A stretch of DNA of 64,000 nt from Dreissena polymorpha (GCF_020536995.1 NC_068359.1:80984454-81048453), one strand, 5' to 3'; counted from the stretch's first letter, positions 1 to 12,950 are shown. Numbers and translations are program-made. The notes: generated by a model not told the origin, from the letters alone.

Positions 1-591
1 CTCTGTAGTAAACGACTGCCGGTTTCTCTTGAAAAAAATATCAGATATCGTGAGAAACATAATTTATTAATTGACTAAGACCTTGCCAACCAATTTTGAT
101 CAAAAGCATTGTAATGCAATCAGGTTTGAAAGGTTTTATTTTTTAATTGAATTTAAATACTTTTGTCATCAGAGGCGTGGACCTACACACTGAAAGTCAG
201 CTAATACCTCCATTTAAACTCACTTTATTGCGTATATAACATTTTTTGTCTATTATAATTACTATTGAAGTTGACCTTACTAGTCAAAATGTATGATAAT
301 CGAGGTCTGCATGTAAGCTATCATAATACATATTTTCAGAACAATACCCGCATACATATTCAAGATATAAAGAAGAAATAGTTGATCTATATGTCGACCT
401 GCCGCTGAGCTTCGTGTTAACCAAAAAGTCCCCAGATGGAACCCCAACGAGGTATACATGTACGCTACTTATACACTGAATCTCACCATTCAAACTCATG
501 CTATTGAGAGGAAACTTGTGTCCTATTTACATCAATTATAACATTAAACTTTTCCAACATACTTCAATGAAATTCCATGGTAGGTCTCATA
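1..591. other. non-coding, nothing recognised
   Basis: AT-rich sequence. The only open frames are short and lack family motifs or convincing splice sites. I see no repeat structure here. Confidence 0.5.
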
Positions 592-1015
592 GGGGGGAGT
601 ATCACGGGATAGTCAAGATTGCAACATCCATACCGAGACAATTAATTTTCACCGGTTAAAACCCATTATTACTTTGGTTTTATTTTTAAATAATGCTCAC
701 TTTCCAGCCATAGCCGTGAAAAAGGTGATTAGCGTTTATTTCGTATTAAAATTTGCTTTATATCTCGACTTTACTCCCCGAAAATTGCCTTAGTGGAGCT
801 GTCATTAGGTCATCCCGCAAGTAAATTTAGCAGGTGGTAAAGTCGAGATATATAGCGGATATTAACGCGAAACAAACGCTTGTAACTTTCTTGCTAATAT
901 GACTGGAAAATTAGCGGCATTTGAAACATAAATGCAAGTAATTAAGGGTATAAAACGGCGAAAAATAACTGCATCGGCATTGATATCGCCATCTTGACTA
1001 TCACGTGATCACCTC
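592..1015. mobile_element. palindromic MITE, about 420 bp
   Basis: The two ends are inverted copies: GATAGTCAAGAT near the left end matches ATCTTGACTATC near the right end. Inner segments also pair: TATATCTCGACTTTA with TAAAGTCGAGATATA, and AAGCGTTT near GCGTTTATTTCG with CGAAACAAACGCTT. The whole unit is therefore an imperfect fold-back with no coding capacity, as expected for a non-autonomous DNA transposon. The superfamily is unknown and no clear target-site duplication was seen. Confidence 0.6.
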
Positions 1016-1400
1016 TTTTGGGTCTGAATATAAGCAACCAACACATACCATATAAATACACTACCCTACTCAAAACTAAAGTTATTGAGCTTATGCAATT
1101 TTTGTACTTGAAGAACCAGTGACCTTGGCCTTAACCAGATACTCTCTAAGTACAACTCTAAGCTCAGTCTCTATACAAACTTGCCGAATCAAAGTCAAAC
1201 TAAAGTTATTGACCGTTTCACCCCGCCCTCCATATTTTACTATCTTCCAAATCAAATATAAACGAAATAATTTAATAAATAAGATGTCAAGTGATTAGGG
1301 AGCCTTTTTTTCTTTGACAATATGGAAATCTGGTTTTGTCACACGTAATCATGATATAGTAATACATAAAATACAGTAAGCCAATGCTTTGAGTTTATTA

Positions 1401-1440
1401 AGAGAGAATAATAACACATTAGAGAGAATAATAACACATT
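1401..1440. repeat. 20-bp unit in two perfect tandem copies
   Basis: AGAGAGAATAATAACACATT occurs twice head to tail without mismatch, which suggests a recent local duplication. Confidence 0.9.
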
Positions 1441-1724
1441 ATCGTTTCAATCAAACAAAGCATAACAATAGTTTATTTCAGACATAACAGCAGTGGTTAC
1501 AGGGTTAAAGCTGGCGGATTAAGACCACGATATCTAAGTTTCATAAACCTAGCTTAAGTACTATTGAGCTATGGAATATTGCATATTTTAGTTTTCAGCT
1601 GTTTCCGGAGCCGTAGCAACCACAGTTTTGATATGTCGAAGAAACTGGAATAACGATATGGAACTCTTTTCAGATACCAAGTCACATCCAACTATCATGC
1701 ATACTTTTTATAAGCGAAAGATTC

Positions 1725-1795
1725 ATATTCGGACGGATAGACGGACGCACGGACGGACCGACACGAGTACACACGGACGGACAGGGGGGGGGTAA
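1725..1795 (-). repeat. GGACGGAC-rich terminus of a dispersed element
   Basis: A run of GGACGGA/GACGGACG units is followed by a G8 tract. Read on the minus strand this is C8 followed by repeated GTCCGTCCG, the same layout as the 5' ends of the central-tandem-repeat elements elsewhere in the window. The rest of the element is not recognisable. Confidence 0.4.
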
Positions 1796-2300
1796 TTATT
1801 TTCTACATTTGTTACACCGGTGAAAGACTAAACATGGCGTATGTTCTCTTTCAAAAGGAACATTGGATCAGAAAAGCCCTTATACTATTTCCAACGTTGG
1901 TTAAGCGATTTCAATCGATGATAAGAAACATTATAGCTCACTGTATGCATTTTACATTTGTAATCAATTATTCACTACTCATGTCAAGCCATTGTGATAA
2001 TGCCGCCATTTAAAAAGAATTCGGAACAAATTCAGTTATCGCATATATTCATAACACGTATTATTTTACCTCATGCGACTTACCCATTTAAGATTTACAC
2101 ATATTTAGCGTGGGGCAATTTTCAACATGTCCTTATAAATTATAATCAACTTCACTATATAATTCTTAATGATGCAGTTCGTATTGTTCACCAATTTGTT
2201 GAAACAAACGGGCAACATTATGGGATGGTATATGGTTTTGATTTGTTACGGTAGGTTCAACCGGGTAATTACGGAGAGTCGAGAAACTTCTATTATAGCA

Positions 2301-2429
<129 letters not shown>

Positions 2430-5400
2430 CATGGGCTTCCCTTCTGTGATAAATCATGCCGTAAATACCTGGGGCTATTCTACAGTCAGGTTTATACAAG
2501 TCAGGAGTCCATCAATACTGGCAATAACACGGAAATAGGTAGTTGTGTTGGCCGCCATAAATCCGTTCGCTGGTCCAATTAAGGTAAGTATAAACACGTA
2601 GTTCCAAAACTGAATTGCCTCTGAATAATAATTTGGCGCGAAATTAAAAAAAAAAGGTTTCAACAACTATATAACGGATATTCAACAAGTTTTTTTTATT
2701 TTACCATGTAATCTATCTTATCCGGTTCAAAAAATCTTACATTCAAGAATGAACATTTTCATCTGTCTCAGGGAAGAGATTTTCGGTGTAACTTTATACA
2801 CAAGACAAGGCAAAGCATTCATTGTATGTGTGTGTTTAAGGAAATATCCATCGACATGTTTTATTATACGAATAAGCACATGTTATAAACATTTTCATTA
2901 AAACAATACCTGTAATTAATCCAACACAAGCAACTACGCGTAGCGGAACCTCCTCAAAATCCAATTTGTAGCATACGAACTTCGCAATACTGAGGCCGAC
3001 CACCATCATCACAACGTGCAGCATTCTGTTCCACTTTATAAATGACATAACCGAAATGTATTCTAAAAATGAAAAAAAAAAACGTTCGTAAGTGCACAGT
3101 TTATATGTTTCTTCGTTCTTCCGTCAGACTGTTGTGTCGCATGTAACCCACAGAGAAATGCTTATATTAAAATGATGTTACTTTGTACACATATTAATCA
3201 GCACGTGATCGCGCTCATCTTGGTATTGTGGAAAATTGAGTAATTGCATAATAATGACCGAATGAATTATAAGGTTGTCATAGGTCACTCGAAAATTTGC
3301 ATTCCTGGATTGCTTGTACGAATGTTCTATGTACAAGTTCAATTCATTAACTTTAAAATGTGTTGTCCAGAAGAAAATGAAATAAGAAATGGGATCACAG
3401 ATGTTTTAATATTCTTTTTGCACGAATCTTAGCACATTTGACATCATTTAAATTTTACTGACGAAAAGAGGGGTGCATCAATAAAAAAAGAGAAACATTA
3501 AGAAAATGAATAAATATAAATTATGTTTATTGTGATGCCATTTCGTAATACATACGTTAATAGCACCAAATCATTTTATAATGGTGAGCTTTCTCCTCAA
3601 ATTCAAATAACTCGGGAAAAATAAATGATAACTGCATGACGATGTGAGGATTGCACAATTTAATACAAATTACAATATTCAATCGGATATTAAAGCGGGT
3701 ATATACGATTTTTTATATGTGTTTAATTGTAATATATTGATAAAGTATGTTACAATAACACAAAATAGGCAAGAAAAATTATACATTAAAGCCGAATTTC
3801 ATAAAATGCAGCAAAGACAAATTAGCGCCCCGAGCCGATAATGACGTACATATTTTCCTACAATAACCGAAGCATTCGTCTTTGTATTAGGATCGGAGAT
3901 AGTGTTCGTGTGTCGTATGAATAGATATCGTTGCAGGAATTCAAATAAACCGTTAAACTAAGTTTAGATGCACATCGTACATGTATTGTATACATGCTGG
4001 CGAATTCGGCTGTACAGCCGTTTTCAATTTCAGAATTAAATATCTGGCTTATTTCGCATTGTTCAACACATGTTCTTCTTAACTTTTATTTTAATTTATA
4101 TTGAAATATATATATAATTCGTTTTTTACACAGTTTATATAAATTCATAAATATTTGACAAAATCGTATATACCCGCTTTAAAACAACATTTGTATGTGA
4201 TTTAGGTTGGTTTCTAAAGACAAGTTTATACTTACCCATTGTCAGAGTTTCTGAGCAATTATTTCTAAACTGTACGTCGCATGTTTGTATTCCACTGTAG
4301 AACGTTGCACATTTGAAAGAAACGTTATCGAAAGATTCTCCCCAACACATGGGATAAAAAAACGGAACAAACCTTTCAGTACTTAATATATAGAATCCTA
4401 AAAGAAAAGATAAACAAAAGAGAATACCGTAACACTCCATTTTTGTTTATTGAAAATTATAGTGTTCGCGTTTTATTCGCACGTCGATCGTGTTTGCATT
4501 AATATTGGCTATTTTTATAACGAAATTCACAGGTAAAGAGCAGTGAAGCGGTGAGGCAGAAACAGGTAGTAAGGCGGTGTTAAATAGTTGATAAGTTGCT
4601 TGAACAAATCCGTGGCATAGGTATATATTGATTCGTGATACATGAATAATGAGTCACACGGTATTGATTGCACTGACACTGTTGGATAATATTATGTTAT
4701 TACGTTGTATAAGTGTATGGCAATGGAGGAGCACATGCGTTAAATGAAACACGTCTTTGTGTCTACAAAAACTTTTGGCCTGAAAATGTTCTTCGAGTTT
4801 CATGTCTTCATTTAAAGTACATGGTTTGTAAATATATTAAAACAACTTAAGTTTAACATTTCGGATTCTCGATTTGTAATATCTTCATGCCACAATAATA
4901 AATTTCATTTTTAGCTCGGAATAGGAGGAGCTCGCTTGTATTTATTATATTTGATCAACCACGGTTATATTTAAGTACTGTTCATTTGTATGGAATGTAG
5001 CAGTCACGTTTTTTAAGGAGCAGTAAATGTATCGATAACACGTAAACCACCGTTTCATCATATGCAACTTTCCGTTGAAGACTGTAACCAAACCGAAGCA
5101 TTATACTCAGCATGCCAATACTACGCCTGTGGATTTTGGAGGGAAATTCCCTGAAATACCAAGATGACTCAGAATGCAGTCGATCAATGAAATGTAAACC
5201 GGACGAAAACATGTTTATCAATCGTGTAGATGTGGGGTGTATTTCGTATAAATAATATTAACCAGAATGGGTTATTTTGATTGTATTACGAACGTATACG
5301 AAGGCTACGTTTAATGCAAATTTAATGTAACTGTAACACCGGTTGCAATAGGTGTATGATTTTGTGAAAATTTAATTAAATAACGGGATGGACATAACAA

Positions 5401-5870
5401 ATACAATAATATGAAGCTAAGAAACAAATGGTGAGGCAATGTGTGTCGCTTAGACCTCAGAATAACAATCGACCATTATTCCCTATTCTACACAAGCATA
5501 CCACGTGATATCATTAAATACCGAAAATGAAGTCGATAAATCCCTATAATTGACGCTATGTGTTTCGTCCGTTTGACTTGTTTGAAACGAATAGCTTTTC
5601 TTATCACAAAGCATCTTTGTTATTGGATATATTTAAATCATGTCTTCAAAGTTAAGTAAAAAAATACATCCATTATAATAAAGTCGTACATTTAATATTA
5701 TGCTTAATACTCAATCGTGCTTGTATCGCAACACGTTTATACTTTCATTGTCTAAAACAACATCTAATGATAACTAGTTTCTTGTGGATTTGTCAGAGAT
5801 CAACTACTTCATAAATTCACTGAAATCAGTCATCCACAGCGTTCATATACTTGTGGTTACGTGGCGGTGT
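2430..5870. repeat. tandem segmental duplication, copy A
   Basis: This segment matches 7915-11040 in the same orientation over coding exons, introns and upstream DNA. Examples are the shared stretches near 5801 and 10978 (CATAAATTCACTGAAATCAG in both) and GTTGATAAGTT near 4585 and 9700. Offsets vary from about 5.1 to 5.5 kb, so both copies have gained and lost sequence. Divergence looks substantial, so the duplication is not recent. Confidence 0.8.
2475..4440 (-). CDS. small multi-pass membrane protein, three exons (copy A)
   Basis: The model has three exons: 4440-4236, 3062-2910 and 2620-2475. All junctions are GT-AG and phase 1 (donors G|GTAAGT and CAG|GTATTG; acceptors TTTTTAG| and ATTCAG|). 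The joined frame gives 167 residues. An N-terminal hydrophobic segment is followed by a loop with four cysteines (CW, KC, TC, NC), then hydrophobic stretches around [24 protein letters not shown] and [12 protein letters not shown], so three to four membrane segments are likely. The topology recalls claudin/PMP22-type tetraspans, but no diagnostic motif is seen and I do not assign a family. Relative to copy B, exon 3 here lacks one base just before a possible further donor (CCCCAG|GTATTT at 2469), so the stop at 2475 may be secondary and a lost fourth exon is possible. Confidence 0.5.
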
Positions 5871-6341
5871 TGGTTCATCGCGCTGCTTGTGCACAAAGAT
5901 GTATGCAAATTGTATTGGCTTTTGTTCGTAAATTGTTTTTCTCTTTGAAAACTATTATTATAAATAATCTTTTGTTTTGTTTGCATTTGATTTGAAACAT
6001 GGATGTTCAATGCATTTTAAGACATACATATACAAGCCTGTCTATCGTTAAGTTTCGTATTTGATCAAATGCTCGTTCCACACGCCTAACACATGTATAC
6101 TACACATAATACATCAGAAAAAAACGAAAGTTATGCTATCTTAATCACTCTTACATAATATTTTATAAATGTACTTATTTAATGAGACAGCAAGGTACGT
6201 CCATATTTTCATAAAACTCCATAACCAAAATACTTAATTTAGACACACTTTGGAATGTTTATTTACTTGTTTCCCACTCTCAATGCACGAACAAATACAA
6301 ACCTATATATGATTTGACGTTCATCGTGATCTTAATTGCTT
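5871..6341. other. non-coding spacer between duplication copy A and the PARP relic
   Basis: AT-rich sequence with no open frame of note and no repeat structure seen. Confidence 0.4.
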
Positions 6342-7410
6342 TTACAGACGTTTATAGAAAATGATAAATTCTGGATATGCTTGCCAGTTATCATAAACAA
6401 CAAATTCCTTGTACAATCCACCAGTATAGTCGACTGAATCAAATCACGGATGTCTGTTTTCTGACTCCTTTTTACACACGGTGGTCATGCATTCCTTGCA
6501 TGGCGGCTGAAGGCTTGTCGACGGAATTTGGGATGAGTTCGGGGCAATTACAAAGTCTCCGAGAAGAACTCGTGCCATTATAACGCAGGATAACCCGCTT
6601 TCATCTATAAAATACTAGAAAAATACAAGAAGAAAATATTGGTGAGTTGATGCAGAAGTGCACTTTATACCAAAGTGGAAAAATATACATAAATGCATGT
6701 GAATTCATGTCTGCTATAATATCTTCTTTCAACATAGCTGCTTTATTTGAGTAGGACATATCTGTACGTGGTCGTGTGTACTGATAGGCTTTTACGAGGA
6801 TATCTGTGAAATAAATCCCTATTCCGAGCATTGCATTGCATCGGCATTTATAGACGTTAAATCCATTGTTTGCAATACAATCTGCGTTTAAAGAAAGTGT
6901 CCCGTGGAATAGATAATATTCATTTATTCTGTTATCAACATTCTTCGACAATTTTTCTTTTACCAGAGTACAACTTTCTTGAAAAACGATGTCAGTGTTA
7001 ACAACATGTGTTTTAGAGCATTCGTTTTTGTATTCATGAAGGTTTTTCAAATAACCACCAACCGATGCAGCAAAATCACAGACTGTCTGCCTTCTAATAA
7101 TTTAATTCCATAAAGCGAACTGATTATCAACAGGTCTTATACATTGAATATCCATGTTAGAATGTGTAAGTCCTTTAGCATCTTTGCCAATTCCGAAGTG
7201 CGCATGCTCATTCCATTATTGTTGAAATGCTTGCGAAAATTCATATTGGTAATCTGTTTTACTTGATCCGAGAATGTTTTCGATCTTCATAATTGTTGGC
7301 ATTTTAGCGCGTTTACTGTCTTTTCCAACTGCTTTCTCATACTCGACAGGAATTAGTGCAAGTGGTTGTTGTTCCAAGTTGGTTATCGGTTGAGTCGGTG
7401 GTACGTTTGA
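6342..7410 (-). pseudogene. PARP catalytic domain gene, decayed
   Basis: Minus-strand reading gives successive blocks of a poly(ADP-ribose) polymerase catalytic domain. These are an upstream KIE-type block (PTIMKIEN near 7290); NEYYLFHGT with the NAD-binding histidine; CNAMLGIGIYFTD with the conserved GxYF tyrosine; MARVLLGDF near 6580; and a C-terminal EFVVYDNWQAYPEF carrying the glutamate of the H-Y-E triad, ending KRL-stop at 6342. A short intron seems to separate the GIYF block from the RVLLGD block (acceptor around 6610). In-frame stops lie in the upstream block (after FSQAFQQ) and in the C-terminal block (after ENRHP), so it looks non-functional unless the exon model is wrong. Such PARPs are expanded in bivalves and linked to antiviral responses in general. 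It lies between the two copies of the membrane-protein gene. Confidence 0.7.
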
Positions 7411-7672
7411 TGTGGCTTTAGGTTGTGAACATCAGGATCGGCAATATGTTACTGCTACAAGCGGATATAAATCGATGTCAGTAATGATGAAGTTTTAAGT
7501 GATGAATATATTCATGAGGTGAACATTATTAAATTAGAATCATCTTGTGCAATATATATGCATTATGATAACCAATATCGGACAGTTGGCTTCTGAAATG
7601 GAATGGAAATCTAGGCCATAACATACAGGGGAAGTGTTGGAATAGGTGGAATTACAATTTGAACTCATGAAA

Positions 7673-7702
7673 GATCATAGAAAAAAAGTTTTTTCTATGA
7701 TC
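7673..7702. repeat. perfect 30-bp inverted repeat
   Basis: GATCATAGAAAAAA pairs with TTTTTTCTATGATC around a 2-base centre. It could form a hairpin or cruciform. It is not placed as a terminator of any gene seen here. Confidence 0.8.
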
Positions 7703-7946
7703 ACGAGTAAATTAAAATCGATAATCCATCGATATCAACAAATTTTCTTTTTATTGTATGCTTAAACATTATTATGTATGTATTTCTTTGAACGTTGAAA
7801 ATTATCATTATTATAGTTTTCACTGTTTATTTCAACTGGTTGGAATAGTAAATAATCAGTTTAACTTACTGTTATTTCTTTATAAACCACCGGAAATCAT
7901 GTCAATTGCATTTATACGAGGATAGTATTAATCACGCCGTATATAC

Positions 7947-9558
7947 CTGGGGTTATTACTGAAGCCAAGTTTATACAAGTCAGGAGTCCATCAATATTGG
8001 CAACAACACGGAAGGAGGTAGTTGTGTTGGCCGCCATAAACCCGTTCGCCGGGCCAACCAAGGTGAGTATTAGCACGTAGTTCGAACACTGCATTGTCTC
8101 TGAATTACAATTGTGAGTTAAACATATGATAAAATACCACTCAAGAACTGTAGCACAGATATTTTACGAATTGTTTTTATGTTACCATGTTATCTGTCTA
8201 ATCCGGTTCAAGAAGAGGAATTATCTATGGACTTGAAATATTATAAGAATAAACACATGTTATAAACATATTCATTGTTTTTTATGTCAGCATGTTATCT
8301 GTCTAATCCGGTTCAAAAAGAGGAATTATCTATGGACTGTAATATTATAAGAATAAACACATGTTATAAACATATTCATTGTTTTTTTATGTTACCATGT
8401 TATCTATCTAATCCGGTTCATAAAGAGGAAATATCTATGGACTGTAATGTTATTAGAATAAACACATGTTATAAACATACTAATAAATACAATACCTGAA
8501 AATAACACAAAAAGCAACTATGTATCCAAAATGCTTCGTCTTATCCAATGGAATAGCTGCAGCATATCCAATAAAAATGAGCACATATTGCGTAAAGGTG
8601 TTCAACTTTATATATGACATAACCGAAGAGTGTTCTAAAAAAAAATTAACACATTCGTAAGTGCACAGTTCATATGTTTGGTCGTTCGTCCGTCAGACTG
8701 TTGTGTCGCATGTAACCCACAGAGAATCGCTATTGGGTTGATGCTACTTTGTACATATCTAATCAGCACGTGAACTCCCTCACCTTAATATTGAAGTAAA
8801 GTGAGTCATTGCATAATAACGCCCAACAGAATTGTAAGGATGTCGTAAGTCACTCGAAAATTAGTATTCTTGGATTGATTCTGTAAATGGTCTATGTAAA
8901 AGTTGATGCCAAATTCATTAAATTTAAAATATAAGAAATGTATTGTCCAGAAGAAAATGAAATAAACAATGTGGATCTTTTTTTGCACGAATGTTGGCAC
9001 ATTTGACATAATTCAATTTTTACTGACGAAAAGGGCTGCATCACCAAAACAAAGAGTAATGTTAAGAAAATTAAATAAATATAAATGACGTTTATTGTGA
9101 AGTCATTTCGTATAACATACATTAATATCGCTAATATCGCCAAATCATTTAATAATGGTGAGTTTCCCTTCTAATTCAAATAATTCGGCAAATAAATAAT
9201 AACTGCATAGATAAGTGAGGATTTTACAATTTTATTTAAAAAAATACAATTTTCAAATGGAAATAAAACACGTGATTAAGGTTGGTTTACTAAAGTCAAG
9301 GTTAATATTGCTTCATATATTCAAAGAGTTTCACAGTTCAAGATGTATACATACCCATTAGAGTTTCTGAGCAATTTTCCCTAAACTGTATGTCGCATGT
9401 TTTATAGTGCTGTTTAACGTTGCACATTTGTAAGAAACATCATCGAAAGATTCACACCAACATTCGTTAAGTGTAACACAAAACTTTACAATCGGCAATA
9501 CAAAGTATATGCAAGCGAGAATACCGGCAAAACAAAAGGTAAAAAAATCTAGATACAT
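7947..9558 (-). pseudogene. membrane-protein gene, duplicate copy B, broken
   Basis: Exons equivalent to copy A lie at 9558-9355, 8634-8496 and 8099-7947, and splice sites are conserved (G|GTATGT, CAG|GTATTG, ATTCAG|, CCAG|GTATAT). The exon 3 protein is close to copy A ([13 protein letters not shown] and DGLLTCINL in both). Exon 1 has lost one base compared with copy A after the codons for LNST, giving a premature stop before the donor. Exon 2 is 139 bp instead of 153 bp, which shifts the frame into exon 3. I read it as a pseudogene, although sequencing error cannot be excluded for single bases. Exon 3 continues beyond the point where copy A stops and ends at a good phase-1 donor, so the ancestral gene probably had a fourth exon that I could not find. 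Confidence 0.6.
8170..8490. repeat. three tandem copies of a ~113-bp unit in intron 2 of copy B
   Basis: Each unit contains CTAATCCGGTTCA, then GAGGAA.TATCTATGGACT and AACACATGTTATAAACAT. Copy A has a single, more diverged unit (2700-2890), so the expansion occurred in copy B after the duplication. Confidence 0.85.
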
Positions 9559-11101
9559 TTCTGTTTAATAAGAATGATAGTGATCGTGTTTCATTAAAGT
9601 CGACCGTGTTTGCACTCAAATTGGCTATTGAGTTAACGACATTCAAAGTGAAAGAGCACTGACGTGGTGAGGCGGAAACAGGAAGTAGGGTGATGTAAAA
9701 TAGTTGATAAGTTACGTGAACAAATCCCTTTCTTAGGTTTATATTGATTCGTAATACATGAATGATAAGACAGATATTGATTGCAGTGACACTGTTGAAT
9801 ATGTTATTACGTTGTATAAGTGTATAGCAATTGAGGGTGACTTGCGTTAAATGAAACAGTCCTTTGGGTTTACAAGAACGTCTTGCCTGAAAATGTTCTT
9901 TGAGTTTCATGTCTTCATTTAAAGTTCATGGTTTGTAAATTTATTAAAACAACTTAAGTTTTACATTTCGCAGTCTCGAATCGTAATATCGTCATGTCAC
10001 AATAATTAATTTCATTTTTGGCTCGAAATAGGTGAAGCTCTCTTTTATTTATTAAATTTAATCAGGAACAAGAAATAAAGCATAATTATATTTAAGTATT
10101 GTTTCCACTAAAAAAACAACCGGACCTTTCGTGTCAATAATATGCACACGTCCCTTGGTATGGAATGTAGAAGATACGGTTGGTGGGCAGCATTGAATAT
10201 AACGATGACACTTAAACCATCATTTCATCATATTTGACGTTCAGTTGATGACTGCTGGCATACCGAAGTGTTATAAACACCTTATAAACAACTTAATCAT
10301 ATTACGCGTGTGGATTTGGTGGGGAAATTCCCTTCAACATAAGATAAATCAGAACGAAGTCGATCAACTAAAAAATGTCTATTTCAAACCAATCGATGTT
10401 TATTCATCATGTGGATTTGATGGAAATTCCCTTGTTAATAAGATTAAATAAGTTGTTGTATTTTTATTAAGAACCTACGCGGGGGTTGGTTTCACGCAAA
10501 GTTGATGCCACTGTAACAACGTTTGCTTAAAAGGTGTATTCCGTATTTGTATATTCGATTATAAAACGAGATTGACATAATCAATCGTGAAAACAACAAG
10601 AAATACAATTAAATGAAGCAAATAAACAAGGTAAGACAATGTGTGTCCAATAGCTTACACGAAAACAATCGATTCTTATTCCCAAGATCACAAAGGTTTT
10701 TTAAATCATGTGATGTCTTGATACACGTCAAAACAGTCAATATATATACCTATACATGAAGACATGTGGTTCACATGTAAGACTTGTTTGAAACGGAAAG
10801 CTTTTCGTATCATTAAGCGTATGTGTAATGGATCATCATTTATTTTAAACTCAGTTAGATTTAAATCGCAATGTACATCCAATGTAATACTCAACTCTGA
10901 ATCGTGCTTGTAGCGCAACATTTTTACAATTTTAATATCTTCACCAACGGCTAAGGATCACTAGTGATTTTATCAGAGATCAATTACTTCATAAATTCAC
11001 TGAAATCAGTCATCCACAACGTTCATATACTTGTGGACCACGTGCGATTGTTGTTGCAAAATAAAAGAAATCTTATCAATAAATCAATAAATCCCAATGT
11101 A

Positions 11102-11496
<395 letters not shown>

Positions 11497-11619
11497 GCAG
11501 ATATAGATAGGAAAGAAAAATTTCTATTCAAAAATATGATACACGCAGTAGTTACCACAGAAAACACTTCGAGGTCCTCTCTCACTTAGCTATATTTATG
11601 AGGACATCAAAGCGAGGAC

Positions 11620-11755
11620 ATCCTTCATTTGCATATATCACACACTGGACAACTACATACAACACGAGGACCCTTATTTGCATATATCACACACTGGACA
11701 ACTACATGCAACATGAGGACCTTCATTTGCATATATCACACACTGGAAAAGTTCG
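11620..11755. repeat. 49-bp tandem repeat, ~3 copies
   Basis: The unit carries ATTTGCATATATCACACAC, then TGGACAACTACAT and GAGGAC. The core recurs at about 11631, 11680 and 11729. Each copy includes an octamer-like ATTTGCAT word. Confidence 0.85.
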
Positions 11756-11779
11756 GACAATTTAAGGACTTCCAACGCG

Positions 11780-12817
11780 AGGACCTTCATACATACAATG
11801 TGCAGATTTTAAAGGACAACACATACATTTAGTCGCAGACACCTGGATCAAAGTTTCCAATTAATTAATCGATATTATTTAACAGTGTGCTTCATTTGTT
11901 ACATCGCCATTGATGCTTGACATCAGCTCATAATCGAGCTTTAAAATAATATTGCTAAAATCAGTCTTTTACCTCCAGGTTTCCATGGGTTCAACCATTC
12001 TTATCCCGAAAGAAATCAAAATTGTTGTTGTAAACGATTCCCAATATCAGTAATAGTGTGTCAATACATGCGTAAATCTGCATGTCATAGTTCTAAGACA
12101 ATAATGAGCAGAAGTGGTGTGTACCATAAATAGATATTCAAAACACACTTTTATAGGTCGTTAGAAATATTCAGATTCGCTCACAACTGTTGACATATTG
12201 GAACTCATAATCCACCTCCTTTATGCCTTAGTCACAAATTATCCGGTCGCCGGCCGTTGTGTCCGATCTCCATGCATCGGGAAGACTGGACACGTCGGAG
12301 CCGTCCGCCGTTCGATGAGTGACAAAGTTTAAAACCTCAGTCACAAATAGACACCGATCACCGTCCGATTAGCGGCCGACGTTTTTTTCCGCTCATCGGG
12401 CTGGCGCCGAATTTATATTTTTTTATAAACAACTGGTAGCAAGATGAGTTGCAGATACTTGGACTCTTTTGACCAGTTAATTCTTTTCAGCTCAATTCAT
12501 CAGTGAAAAATGCCCATAATATCACTTTAAAGAACACACTGATAATGTCGTCGTCAGAGATGCGAAACTAACGACCGCGTTGTAGAACATCGGGCCAAGA
12601 CTCACCCATGGAAACCATTCGGCAAACCCATTTTGCTTTTCGAGTTAAAACTCGAAACACCTGCATAAGATATGAGTCTCAAAATGTTTCCTATCATGCG
12701 ACCCTCGTATATCTATATATCAGCTGTCAAGAAATCCTTATCAGTAAGTACTGCATCAGCACAATTCATTTGAAAGACAAAATGTATGGGATACCAAAGG
12801 GGTCGAAACTTTAACTT
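11780..12817. other. non-coding; GC-rich patch at 12240-12415
   Basis: Mostly featureless. Between 12225 and 12415 the sequence becomes rich in CCG/CGG words and contains CAGTCACAAAT or TAGTCACAAAT twice, about 118 bp apart. It might be a decayed element, but no ends were defined. Confidence 0.3.
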
Positions 12818-12950
12818 CTGCTCGAGCAGAAAAAAATGCTGCTCGAGCAGCATTTAAATGCTGCTCGACCAGCAAAATGCTGCTCGAGCAGCAAATTTAC
12901 TGCTCGACAAGCATTTTTTCTGCTCGTGCAGAAAAATCCTGCTCGACCAG
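12818..12950. promoter_or_regulatory. array of seven CTGCTCGAGCAG-type palindromes
   Basis: Palindromic 12-mers start at 12818, 12839, 12861, 12880, 12900, 12920 and 12939. Three are perfect CTGCTCGAGCAG; the others carry one or two changes (CTGCTCGACCAG, CTGCTCGACAAG, CTGCTCGTGCAG). Start-to-start spacing is 19-22 bp, about two helical turns, separated by A/T-rich linkers. A CCAAT word (GCCAATCAG) follows about 25 bp downstream. It could be a binding array for a dimeric factor or a palindromic minisatellite; the sequence alone does not decide. Confidence 0.5.

Larger units (their letters stand above)
7915..11040. repeat. tandem segmental duplication, copy B
   Basis: Counterpart of 2430-5870. 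It ends about 65 bp before the CA microsatellite, while copy A begins at the TA microsatellite, so both outer borders lie close to simple repeats. Confidence 0.8.

Noticed and set aside
4236-4440. Claudin assignment for the duplicated membrane protein
   Set aside because: The expected W-GLW-C-C pattern in the first loop is absent; only the hydrophobic profile is similar.
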